From Lumnitzera littorea (Eukaryota > Streptophyta > Magnoliopsida > Myrtales > Combretaceae), in the NCBI GenBank assembly GCA_024138015.1, contig JAMXBB010000011.1, positions 30,122,155 through 30,186,154 of the forward strand: a stretch of 64,000 nucleotides of DNA, read 5' to 3'. Position numbers and translations under genes: made by a program. Positions 1 to 11,131 of the stretch are shown here, one piece after another. The stretch's first letter is position 1. Each line of letters opens with the position of its first letter. The notes beneath the pieces are model-generated. The model ran no database searches. It was given only the letters and a program-made list of their open reading frames with translations, and had not been told where the DNA came from.

Positions 1-150
1 AATATTATAATATTTAATTATTTATTTTCCTAAATCTAAACTTATAGGATTACTTTTACTAATGTTTCTAACTTTATCGTAAATTTTGAGTTTGATTGGA
101 TAATTTATGCGATCGTCTTAAAATTTACAAGCCATTTCCGAACCAATTGA
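1..150. repeat. right part of a dispersed repeat (family G)
   Basis: The first ~150 bases align by eye with 13930-14090 (shared blocks such as AAATCTAAACT, ATTACTTTTACTAAT and TTTCTAACTTT, followed by matching diverged sequence). This is therefore the cut-off right end of a dispersed repeat whose other copy begins near 13635. No coding potential is visible. The nature of the repeat (LTR or other) is uncertain. Confidence 0.4.
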
Positions 151-1659
151 TCGTGAGTTGATCATCATTTTTTTTAAGACCTCATATAAACTATAAACAT
201 TTCATGCAAATCTTTAACCTAATGTCCATATATTTCATAAATAAACTAAATAATAAAGATTACTTTAGCAGCATATTTATTTCAATTTATCCTGAAATAC
301 CAGATATGATTTGCAAAAACATAAAAATAAGCAAGTACTATTATCTCATAAACATCAATATTTAAATAATATGGTAAAGAAACAATAGTATTTTATAAAT
401 TTGTCGAGTATGTATCTTAATCGCATTTATGAATTTTCCCATCTAATAATTAAGTTTAATCGACAGCTCACCAATATTGTAGATAAATATCACGGAGAAT
501 GTTGAAATGATATAAAACTAACTAAGGCTATAAAAGGACTATTCACATAATCCTTAAAATAGAAAGCATGCATGATATAAAACACTGAAAAGAACCCATA
601 AACAATTACAAGAAAAAGAAAAAAAATCATCTTCCCGGTATGCATTTACCTCACAAACCTAAACGATTCCTTCAATAAAAGAAAACAATCAAGCGATACA
701 TTATCCAATTAGTGAAATAAGAACACATGTAAATATAATTTCTTAAAGAACCATAAAATGATGATTTAAGCAACATGTCTACATTATGAATACAATAGGC
801 ATCAATTTTTTCATTTGAACTTTGTAACATTAAGTGGTTGACAAACAATAGGCAATAATTTTAAAATAAAATTGAATCATTGCATGACATCAATATTTTT
901 CATTATGATAAATCTCAATCTTTTATTGCAAGGAATATTACATGTTATTTATGCTTTTCCTTAAACCCTAATCCTTAAGATTGGAAAAATTACATGATTA
1001 AAACGTATGCTATGATACCACATGTAAAAGATAAATCTAAAGTTTGATAAAACATAAAACATAAAATTAAGATCTTGAACATGAAAATATTCACAACATA
1101 ACATACCCAAAGCTAAAGATTGATCTATCTCTTCTAATCACAGGAAAGCAACAATAATCTTTAGTAAGAATGGTTTCTCTTCCTTAACCTTTTCTATCTT
1201 TACATTATGAAACATTTAATGGATAATTTTTTTATAACCATGATAGGTAGGAAGAGATCTATTTATATCTATTTAACCTATAATCCAATACATTCATTAA
1301 GTACCCAAATGAATGGATTAGACTTAATGTGTCATTAAGAAATAATATATATTTCAAAGGATATAATTAAATTGTTATTCTATAATATTTAATTCTATAA
1401 ATAAGGAAGCTAAACAATCAATTCTAAAAAATTAAAAAAATATATATATCTTCATATTATTAGGCCATATTATTTGAAGAATTTATAACATGTTCCAATA
1501 CCAATAGTTGTATACAGCAATGCTTTAGCATTAGATCGAAACAACCATCCCACCCTATTAGAGGCCAATTCCCATCACTTCTTAGCTGGCAAGAACTTAG
1601 ACTAAATCGAGGAGCATATTCGAGTTCTTACCAATTATAAAGACTCCAAGAAAAATGAG
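151..1659. other. AT-rich non-coding stretch, no gene seen
   Basis: About 1.5 kb of strongly AT-rich sequence with stops in all frames. I see no splice-linked exons, no terminal repeats and no recognisable protein similarity. It may be decayed transposon sequence beyond recognition. Confidence 0.5.
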
Positions 1660-1990
1660 GCCAATAGTAAATTCATTATTGGTCAATCTCCCTTCACCAA
1701 GGAGTTCAAAATGAGTTGTTGCCTTAACATATCAAGCTCCTACCCTTCAAATCCTATGATGGTCCAAGAGATCCTAACAGTCATTTATCTCGCTATAAGA
1801 CAATGTTGAATCAATACATTGTAGACATGCAATTGCATGCAAAGATTTCTCGAACATGCTTAAGAAAGCAACCTAAACCTAGTTCAATACATTAAAGCTA
1901 AATTCCATTTCAAGCTTCCATAAGTTTAACTCTCGATTCTATAATCACTTCATTATGAACAAGAAGCCTATTACAAGCTTTACCACTCTT
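1660..1990 (+). pseudogene. degenerate Ty3/gypsy gag fragment
   Basis: Conceptual translation from 1746 reads FKSYDGPRDPNSHLSRYKTM. This matches the conserved gypsy capsid signature (F-x-x-Y-D-G-x-x-D-P-x-x-H-L-x-x-Y/F-K-x-x-M) found near the start of the capsid domain in plant Ty3/gypsy gag. About 60 bases upstream a second frame gives SPFTKEFKM, the usual lead-in to that signature, so a frameshift lies between them. Downstream the reading frame is lost within ~100 codons (several stops). No protease, RT or LTR linked to it could be recognised nearby. It is an old gag relic; the lineage cannot be assigned. Confidence 0.55.
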
Positions 1991-2204
1991 AACTTCATAA
2001 GGTAGTAGTTAGACTTAGGGAATGAGTCGAACCAACCTAGAACTGCTAGGTAGCAGTTTCTCAATAAGGTGAATCCTAAGATCGGTTATGAGCTATTTCA
2101 CCTTGGCCCATAAGTTTACTAACTGGTTCAAGGGCTTGTGAAATGGGCTTCTCTCATTTTTATTTTTGTTCATTATTCTATTGCTTTATTCTTACTCGAA
2201 AAAT

Positions 2205-2465
2205 TTTAAAAAAAAATTATTATATATGATATACATATGTTATGTCGTATTACAATGTACATTATGTACATATATGACTTGTAAATAGTGCACTTTATAT
2301 CACGGTGCACATTATGTAAACACATAATGTATATATATGATAATAGGATATATGTAAATCATATACATATTACCTAATATGTATATATATAATAAAATAT
2401 ATGTATATAATATACTATACATATTTTACATATATATGTTAATATGTATATATAAATTGTAAAAT
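2205..2465. repeat. TA/TATG low-complexity tract
   Basis: Roughly 260 bases dominated by TATATG, ATATAC and ATAATGTA words, with many short imperfect palindromes. No gene. The boundaries are approximate. Confidence 0.7.
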
Positions 2466-3639
2466 AAAAAGAAAGGACAATCTGGTTCAGGTGGATTGGT
2501 GGGCTTGAATTGCCAAGACTAACATGAACCGACGGGTCTTAGGTCGGTTTCGACCTACCCTAAAGCGTTGGTTTACAATTCTGAAAAATACCTTCGCTAG
2601 TCTAGCAATGGTTCGATTAGCCTATAAGGGATTACTTAGTTTGCTTCAAAGCCGCTATGCAAAATACCAATTGTAGACACTCAAGTTTCTCCTCCTTTTC
2701 ATTTTTTTTTTTTTGTAAGGTTTACAAAGAAATAAAAAGAACAAAATGTTTGAAAAATGCAAAAAAAAAAAAAAAAAGGTGGAAAAATCAAAAGGAATAA
2801 AAGCAATTGGAAAACAAAAAGTTATCAAAGTTTGGTCGACGTGTCATTTGAGGTCAAAAGGGAAATTTTATTATCAATGATGTATATGCAATTAGATAAT
2901 GTTGAAGCTTTTGTTAAAAATACTAAGTTTATAGAAAAGAAATATTTTTGACTAAATTTTAGCAATAATATTTTTGAAACCACGAAATATATTCAATTTA
3001 AATTAATCATAACTCCAAAGATGCTTTGATTAAATTTAAATTGAATGTTTTCATGAAGAATTGAGTTTTGAGTTAAGTGGACATTAAATGGACTAAGGCT
3101 TAGAAATTTGACAAATTAACTTTACATATACATTTTTTATTATCTTAGGTATATTTCAATTATATCAAGAATTGGTTGAATCGAACTCGATTTGGATTTG
3201 AAATTGTAAAATCAGTATAAAGTTATTGTTTGTGCAATATAGTAAGACAGAGGCAATGGTTAAGTAATTCAAGGATTGGTCGATCTTGTTTTAGCCTTTT
3301 AGGTCATGGGTTCGAGATCTAGTCCTCGGTTACGTGTAATGCACATGTCTCCTTCAAAATCAGACATAGAAATGAATGTTGATAAGCTTCAAACAAAAAT
3401 TGTGAGAAATCCAGCAAGCTAAATTGAATTGAATCTCAATAAATCCTCGCCATTTTTAATGGATTTTAATGCAAATTTGTCAAAATCTTATAAAAAATCC
3501 ACGATATCTAATAAATTTGCATTAATTACCTTGAATCAAAGATTCAATTATATTGAGTTGAAAATTTGTTTCTCTCTTTTATTAACTCGAGTTATATTGA
3601 TTCCGACTTTCTCAACTTAGATCTCTTTACTAGATTAAG
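2466..3639. other. non-coding, possible tRNA-related fragment at 3243-3420
   Basis: No gene is visible. Near 3250-3330 a TGGTTAAGT word is followed ~50 bases later by GGGTTCGAGATCTAGTCC, which resembles the A and B boxes of a tRNA-derived SINE on the + strand. No cloverleaf, 3' tail or target duplication could be recognised, so this is only a hint. The rest is AT-rich with no further structure. Confidence 0.25.
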
Positions 3640-6460
3640 AAATCTTTTAATTTTAGGAAAACGATTCTAAAAGAGGAGTTGCCACCCGACTGTAGTTAGG
3701 AAGAGTGAAATTAAAGTCTCGGGTGGATCGACCATAATTTTAATTAATGATTTATGGTTTTCTAAAAGCTATTTCAAAAAAAAAAAAAAAGGTCAAATGA
3801 GCACATGGGTTAACATATTTAAAACCTTAATAGTTTTCATAAAAAAAGTATTTAAATGAGCCTTTAACTTTACTATAAAAGAGAAATTTTTAGAATAAAA
3901 TGGGCTTTCATTTATTGGCAAAGAAGGGAAAAAAAGGAATTTTATATATTCGGAGCTGCCATAAGTGTCTACATGTCGGTGGAGTGGAATCAAACTCATG
4001 TAGTTCTTATCTTGTAAAGTTTTAGTTTGTAGGATTGTTTTTTCTTTGAAGACTCTCACACTCTAAATTTTCAGATGAAAACCATTTTTACGTGTAAGAA
4101 AAACTTTTCAAAAGGTAACTTCCTTTTATTTGAAAAATTCATGTATTCATGAACATATAAATAAACCATAATCATGCCAACCATCATGCAAACATGCTAA
4201 TTAATATATGTAAGTGTCATAACAAACATGTTACATACAATCATGCTATTCATGACATAACCAAACAACTAATTACACAAACCAATGTTATCATATTGAA
4301 ACACGTAAATTACTCCAATTATTATCTGAGTTATATTATTCATGCAAACATATTATTATTATAACCATAGAATCACACAAACACCACATGCTACAAAAGA
4401 TATGCAAAGATTATAGAAACATGTAAATTAACCATACTAATCATGCCAACATACTAATTAACAACACCATAGCAAATATGCGACATAACTTGATTAATCG
4501 ATTATTTGACTAAATTGATTATCATGTAAACAAACAAATTAATATAACACAAACCATGCAAATTAATTACTTAACATGCAATGTTATTAAGTCATGCAAG
4601 CAAACCAAGTATTGATATGATACTATTATTAACAAACTACCTATTGTCATCACAAATCAACCAAATAAACTAACAAGCTTATACTATTAACACTAGTCAT
4701 GTAAACTCCTATAAATTAATCTAAACAAAATATCATGACTAATATTATTCACAAAATACAATGATGTCATACTATTCATGCATACATTATAGAACTAACA
4801 ACACATACTATTTATGCAAAATGGCAAAATACATTATTTATATAAAATTAATCATCACATGCATGGCAACTAAAGCTCTACATATACTTATTATTTTTAT
4901 ATAATTTCAATTTTTTTTTTCCAAAAGTCAAATGAAAATAAGGGAGTGAAAAACACTTACCTTATTGGATAGTAAACCAATGGCCAATTTATAGGTGATT
5001 CGACTAGTTCTTGACATGGGACTGGCAGCTCTTGATTCTGGAGAATGTGTTCTACAGGACCTCTAAGTCAATTTTTGGAAAACCTGAACTTATTCCCTCT
5101 AACTTCAACAAAAACCTTAAGTTACTGATGATCAAACGCTGAAAACTCTACTCTTGATTCAAATATGAACCAACATGATTCAAGCTTTATTGAATGTAAC
5201 CATTTATTGGGCCTTAGTCAATGAAGAATGAGAAATCTCCTACTACTTTTAATTTCTTGGTATCTTTATTTTCTAAGCATGGAGAGAGAAAGACCATAAT
5301 TTTTTGAAATTTTAATGCTTACAATGCTTGGGATTGTCGGAGCGGTATCTTTATTTTCTAAGCCTTGAAAGAGAAAGAGCATAATTCTTGAGATTCTATT
5401 GCCTACAATGCTTAGGATTGGTAGTAAAAGTGGATCCTATTTATAGTCTCAAGTCAAAATTGTGGCCCAAGAAATATCTAATTTCAAAAAAGATCAAATC
5501 TTGCATAAATAGATATTTTTAGATGCAATTTAGTTTTCTTATAATTTGAGCATGATTTCTTTTATTTTTTAGGAAATTGAGGATGTAACATGTTCTAAGA
5601 AATGTTCTTGCTTCTTCCAATGATAATTTTGTGGCATATTCACAAGTAAATACTCTATTTTACCAAATTAAACTCAAGTACAAAACACACACACACACAC
5701 ATATATATATCTTACCTGATTTTCCTAATATTTTTGTGTAAATTTCCCTTAATAAAAATTTAAAATAATGGAGTTATTCTAAGAATATTCCTTATGCTCT
5801 CTTTAATTACCATTTTTTTTCAAGATTTTTTGTGTTCATGAAGCCTATGAAATCGGGTCAAAAATTGTAAAGAGGTTGGCTTGTCTTTTGTTTAGTTTCC
5901 TATTGTGTTCTAGGAGTAAAACTTCGAAGGGTAAGAGAGGGTTATGAGTAAAACCACATGTGCATGATTCAAATCTAGGGGGTACATTTTTGAGCCCTTG
6001 CCCTTTTTTTTTTTTTTTCCCTTCATGCTATGTAGAGCATTTTGATCATGCCACTTAGTAATGTGTTACTCACGTAGCTGCCATGTAACGCCATATGTCA
6101 CCCATGTGGTATGCCATTGGTCAAACACCTTTTTCTTTTTTTCAAAAATTTTTATTTTTTTAATATTTTTCATATTTTCCCCATTTTTGTATTTTTCACG
6201 TTTATCCTTTTTGTTTTTGTATTTTCAAATTTATCCAACTTTGTATCTTTAAAATTTATCCAATTTTTTTTTGTATTTTTTTTAAATTTATCAATTTTTG
6301 TATTTACAATTTTTTTTTCAAATTTTTGTATTTTTCATGTTTTTCATTTGCTTCTTTTATTTGTCAGTTTTTTTATTTGTTAAATTTATTAGCTTTTTTC
6401 TCAAGACAAAGTTCTTAAACTAAAGATGAAATTAGAGTAGGAAAAAATGGGGCATCTACA
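3640..6460 (-). repeat. Tat/Ogre-like LTR (minus strand), decayed
   Basis: Read on the minus strand this begins at 6460 with TGTAGATGCCCCATTTTT, very close to the start of the LTRs of element C in this window (TGTAGATA..TCATTTTT). It then carries the long A-rich AAAATACAAAAA-type tract (6120-6400 on the + strand). It ends with GGGTGGCAACTCC near 3675-3690; a TTGGCAACTCC motif is also found just before the 3' end of element C's left LTR. The size (about 2.7-2.8 kb) suits large Tat/Ogre LTRs. The lower boundary is uncertain and no internal region or partner LTR was found, so it is a solo or truncated LTR. No protein-coding region within. Confidence 0.5.
5684..5710. repeat. (AC)n-(AT)n microsatellite
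   Basis: A run of AC dinucleotides passes directly into AT dinucleotides. It lies inside the minus-strand LTR-like repeat. Confidence 0.9.
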
Positions 6461-6716
6461 GATTAAATCTAAAAAGCTTGAACATTATTTTTGTGCCAAC
6501 TAAGTGTGATTTAACTTTATTCTTGTCAAAACCCAATAAGGAGAGCAAGTGGTGGCAGTATCGTCATGTATTGCGAAAGTGTCCAAAATCAAGTACATTC
6601 TTAATCAGGAACCTTTAGCACACTACACAAGGTATCCCACAAACCTGACTCCCACTCAGAGACTAGTATTTAGTAATAACAAAGTATTTAATATTAATCA
6701 AACCATAATATCTAAA

Positions 6717-7097
6717 GGAAAAATTACAATGGAGGGAATGAACGTTTGAGGTTTAGTTCAAATAGGAGATCAACATTTTAAAAAGTTCAAATAAGGGATG
6801 AACGTTTCATAAAGTGGTTAAAATAAGAGATAAACATTTCGAAAAGTTTAAATAAGTAATCAATGTTTCACAAAGTGGTTCAAATGAAGGATTCATAATA
6901 GCACCACTTTGTGAAACGTTAATCCCTTAGTTGAATCACTTTGTAAAACGTTGATCTCTTATTTGAACTTTTCAAAACGTTTATCCCTTATTTTAACCAC
7001 TTTATGAAACGTTCATCTCTTATTTGAACTTTTTAAAATGTTGATCCTCTATTTGAACTAAACCCCAAACATTCATCCCCTCCATTGTAATTCTCCC
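6717..7097. mobile_element. 381-bp foldback MITE, Mutator-like, with 10-bp TSD
   Basis: The element is flanked on both sides by the identical 10-mer AATATCTAAA (6707-6716 and 7098-7107). Its ends are inverted repeats: left GGAAAAATTACAATGGAGG, right (reverse complement) GGGAGAATTACAATGGAGG. The inversion continues almost to the centre (~6895-6910), so each arm is ~175-185 bp and the whole sequence can form one long hairpin. Each arm is itself built from ~32-bp quasi-repeats around the words GTTCAAATAAG, GATGAACGTTT and CAAAGTGGTT. The 9-10-bp target duplication and long terminal inverted repeats fit a non-autonomous Mutator-type (MULE) element; hAT (8 bp) and Tourist/Stowaway (3 or 2 bp) fit worse. 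No transposase coding sequence. Confidence 0.88.
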
Positions 7098-7107
7098 AAT
7101 ATCTAAA

Positions 7108-8524
7108 CCTAAGATAAAGTAAAAATGAGGTTCAATGTTTCCCCCAACTTAAGTCATAAAGATCCCAAAATAAAATAATACTAATAATATATGTTACTTA
7201 ACATATAAAAGATGTAAATAAGCCTAGAGAGTCCAAATAACATATAAGTGACTACTTGTTCTCTCTTTTTCTCACCGACAATCCCCATGCTAATAATATT
7301 AACCTTGGGCATCTCGTGGCTCAACACCAACAAAAAATCTTACTATAACAACAAACTATAACAAGGTAAGCTACAATAGCTCAGTGAGTAACCTTCCTAT
7401 CCTACTAACAAACAAGTTATAAGCAAGTGAATTAATACGTATATGTAATGCAGATAAGCATATGAAATGCAACACCGTACATAGTATGTCAGTAACTGTG
7501 CAAAGCACAATATTATGCTCACAGTTGTCCGGGTTAAGAAGTATTTAGGCACGTCAAATTTCGGGTCTCTACATTTATTGCCCAAGCATATCCATCTCTT
7601 TTTCAGTAGACTCAAAGCAATGGATATGGCTTAGCCTCAAGTAGAGGGCAGCATTCTCCAGAGTTAAGTAGATCCTAAAGGTTGAAGCAATAATATATCA
7701 CACAAGTACATCATACAATCAACAATGCACATAATAATAATGGATCCAAAATGCATGATCTCTTGGTCCACTGTGTAGTGTTAACACCCTATACAGTTAA
7801 TGCATAAACATGTAATGCATGGTCGATTTTTGTTATGATTGAGTAGTTATTATCCCAATTCGTAGGTAACCAACTAAACATATATTACAAACAATCTAAG
7901 ACCCTACTTACTAATGCAATGTCCAATCCATGATTCAAATATATTATTATCTCTTAATAAGTAAGTACATCCAAATCAAGCACATGCATATAATCCTAAT
8001 CCTAAGCATATTCATTTCTTGCATATATATAATTAAATGGTGCTCTATACTGCAACCATAAGCAAAATAAGACAAGGGTCGATATACTCACTTTGCCGTG
8101 GAATTTAACAGTCCCAATAATCCTCGAATGCATCAAACTCAGGGTCCTCGTCACTGAAGGACACATTTAAAATATATAAGTATTCTACTTATATTAACTA
8201 TCTATGCTTTCTTGCCTTAGATTCCCATTTTAATTGTTTTCATATTTTGGGTGTCATTTCTTCATTTTAAATCCCTTTTTTTGTGATCTTATAGTTTTTT
8301 TCATCATTTTCGAGTGTTCTTTCATTTGATGAGCTCATTTTTAGGCTTTTAGGCCAATAAGATTTCTTTTTGGGTCTTACAAGTTTGTGACCCCAAAGTA
8401 TGAGTTTACTCACTTTAGGGCTCAAGCCTAGTTTTTAGCTTTAGGCTTAGTTTTGATCTTAGGCCTTGCACTTAATATTTTGGGTTTCCTTTTATGTATT
8501 TTAAGTTAACTTTTTTTGCCTAAC
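7108..8524. other. non-coding stretch, no gene seen
   Basis: Stops in all frames and no recognisable protein, RNA or terminal repeats. The part 8220-8520 is T-rich, with several TTTAGGC/TTAGGCC words, and resembles 14280-14560 in style. It forms the landing site of the LTR that starts at 8525. Confidence 0.45.
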
Positions 8525-8751
8525 TAATAGGAATCGACTCCTTAAGTCAGTTACATGTAGTCGAGCTAGAGGATTACAAGGACTTACACGAAGAATACTA
8601 ACTCAAAACCCCATTCAAGGTGAAGACTCCAATTCCAACATACACCTTTCACATTTCTTCAGATTTGAATACCGAGCTCTAGTATGGACTGACACAATTC
8701 CTAAGCTCTTGAGTAGAAGCGTCGACCTGTTAAGCAACCCCCATCTATTAC

Positions 8752-10568
8752 TAGTGTGCTTAGGAGCTTAGTTATCACTAGGACTTACCGAGATAAATTT
8801 GAACTGAAATGGGTTCTTTGAGATATTGAAGAAAATTAGAGGAAAACGGTCCACAACCGAACAAGAATAGCTGATATGAAGCTACTTAAAGGATGTGACT
8901 CACCAACAAATATAACATGACTTGACACCACACTTGATATGACATACAAGTTGATGTTAAAGTCCACCCGCTACTAATCCTGAGTTACATGGCAAGATTA
9001 GATAAGAGTGTATGAAATATAGAATTGGAGAGGGTTGTCTTACAAGAACAGATTGTTCAGTATTAAAATATAATTTATCTACGGCTTACAAAAGAAAAGA
9101 ACTATTTATAGTAAATCCCTAGAGCAGCATTACCAATAATGAAATTACAAGAAAGTATATACAAAAAGAGAATTCTTAGTACATACCAAAAAGGGTAAAA
9201 AGAACAAAAGACCAAAAATGGAAAAGTAGTACAATGTTAGACAAGGTCGATAGGTGGTAATGTGATGCATTACCGGTCAGCAATCCCACTACTTGTGCAT
9301 GCTTTTGAGGCCTCCAATCCCTCTCTCGAAGAATTCTCTCTCGGCAACCTGCTGATGACAAGAAACTGTACATCGAAGAAAGGTGGTTGAACTCCTTGAG
9401 CTCCACATATTGTCATACATTGATTTTTACACTTAGCAGTGATAATGCCGACCAGTCCCTAGTCGAAGACCCTTTACCAAGTACTCCGACAAATTGCTGC
9501 TAAGAATCTCTTGCCAAGTAACAAGAGACTCACTTAAATGGCCAAGTAGTTTTCTCTCAGCATACCACCATATCTCTCATCCTAGCCCCTTTAGTGACGT
9601 AATATTTTGACCCTTCCCGCTTACTATGCTAAGAGAATATTCATACAAGACCAATGCTGTATTGCCAATTGTCCACCTCGTTTGACATTTAACTAATTTT
9701 CCAATTTGGTTTGTTGTCCTTTTCACCCTCTTCGTATGTACTAGGAATCCCCTTTTTGTAAATACTTTCTTGTAATTTCTTTATTTGTAATGCTGCCCTA
9801 AGGATTTACTATAAATAGTCATTTTCTCTTGTATGCCGAAGGTAACTTATATCTTAATACTAAATACTTTGTTCTTGTGAGACAATCCTCTCTAAGTCTA
9901 TACCCCTTACACTCTTATCTAATCTTGTCAAGTAGCTCAGAATTAGTAACGAGTGAACCTTGACATCAACTTATCCGTTATATTAAGTGAGGTGTCAAGT
10001 TGTGTTGTGTTCATTGGTGAGTCACATCCTCCGAGTAGCTTCATGTTAGCTACTCTTGTTGGATTATGGACCATTTTCCTCTAATTTTCTTTGATATCTC
10101 GAAGGACCCTTTTCAGTTCAATTCTGCCCCGGTAAGTCCTAGTGATAACTGAGCTCTTAGGTACACCATAGTGCAATATTGGTCCTATACGAATATTCTC
10201 TGAGCATAGCGGGTGAGAGGGTTAAAATGTTGTGGAAATAAAGGGGCCGGGATGAGAGAGATGGTGGTATGCCAAGAGAAAACTATTCTACCATTTAAGT
10301 GAGTCTCTCATCACTCAGCAGGAACTTCTTGGCACCGGTTAGTCGAATTACTCGACATAAGGTCCTCGGCAAGGGAATGGTCGGCATCATCACTACTGAG
10401 TGTACAAATCAACGTATGACAATTAAGAGAGCTCAAGGAGTTCAATCACATTTTTTCGGTGTAAATTTTCTCGTCATCAGTAGGTTATCAAGAGAGAATT
10501 CGCCGGATGAGGGATTGGAGTCCTTAGAGCCATGCGCGAGTAATGGATCGTTGGTCGACAGTTCATCA
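8752..10568 (-). mobile_element. solo LTR of family U (copy U', minus), interrupted by U
   Basis: Flanked by perfect 5-bp target duplications ATTAC (8747-8751 and 10569-10573). On the minus strand the LTR starts at 10568 with TGATGAAC and ends at 8752 with ...CACTA. It is broken by the opposite-orientation copy at 9263-10168. With that copy and one target-duplication copy removed, its length is 906 bp, the same as the inserted copy. The TATA element TATAAATAG lies on the minus strand at 9102-9110. Only an LTR is present, so it is a solo LTR left by recombination. The host sequence is LTR family D copy 1. Confidence 0.85.
9263..10168 (+). mobile_element. solo LTR of family U (copy U, plus), inserted into U'
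   Basis: A 906-bp LTR starting TGATGCATTACC and ending ACACCA, flanked by TAATG (9258-9262) and TAGTG (10169-10173), a 5-bp target duplication that differs by one G/A transition. It aligns end to end with the reverse complement of the two halves of U' (shared GAGACTCACTTAAATGG, CATACCACCAT and GGTAAGTCCTAGTGATAACT). TATAAATAG at 9810-9818 marks its promoter. No internal region. Because U sits in its own reverse copy, the locus forms crossed inverted repeats rather than one simple hairpin. Confidence 0.87.
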
Positions 10569-11131
10569 ATTACCAAGCTCATATTGTAATCCAGTTAGTT
10601 TCCAAGCCGACCAACATTAGACCTCTATTTAAGCTAAGCTGCGAGATACCCAACCTGTAGAGGAGCCTGAACATCCTCTAGTGATTGAGTTCTGACCTAA
10701 ACCAAATTAGGTCTGCCTTAACTGCTGACTCCTTTCTTGACTTCATTTGAATTGCATTATAATAAGGCCAAGCCACCTCAAGATACGCCCCAATAAAGAT
10801 CAACTACATCCTAAATCGCCAAGCACCATGTGACACGTGTCTTCTAGCATAACATTTCAAAAAGATTCCTTACTTTTTCATACAGAATATTCTTTGTTCC
10901 TTTTACTCTTTTTAGTATGTTTCATGTATTCCATTTGTAAATTACTCTTTTATCTTTTCCATGTGTGTCTTGTAACCATAATGAGGTTGGTATATAAACC
11001 TTATTTATTTGTGTTCTCATTTATCCCATAACTCTTATTTATTCCTTTTAACAAAGAGTAGTGGCAAGTAATCCTATAGTTCGAACTGATAAGTCAGATC
11101 CAATGAATTGTAAGTTGATTAGGTGTCATGC

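Larger units (their letters stand above)
8525..11131 (+). mobile_element. LTR of family D (copy 1), split by nested LTRs
   Basis: The two outer segments, 8525-8751 and 10574-11131, align in order with the solo LTR at 21722-22596. Shared landmarks include the start (TAATAGGAATC here, TGATAAGAATC there), ACATGTAGTCGAGCTA, the TATA region (GGTATATAAACC here at ~10990; AGTATATAAAACC there) and AAGTAGTGGCAAGTAATC-like sequence. The alignment stops near 11131, so the last ~100 bases of the LTR are missing or replaced. The TG start has decayed to TA. No internal retrotransposon region is attached. The gap between the two segments is exactly the nested LTR pair at 8752-10568. Confidence 0.7.

Noticed and set aside
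6061..6383. Overlapping open frames rich in phenylalanine
   Set aside because: They arise from T-rich low-complexity sequence in the minus-strand LTR; no start context, no domain.
9176..10589. Possible small genes inside the nested U LTRs (minus 9176-9406, plus 10299-10589)
   Set aside because: Each falls wholly or almost wholly within LTR sequence that aligns between the two copies, and the frames are not preserved between copies.
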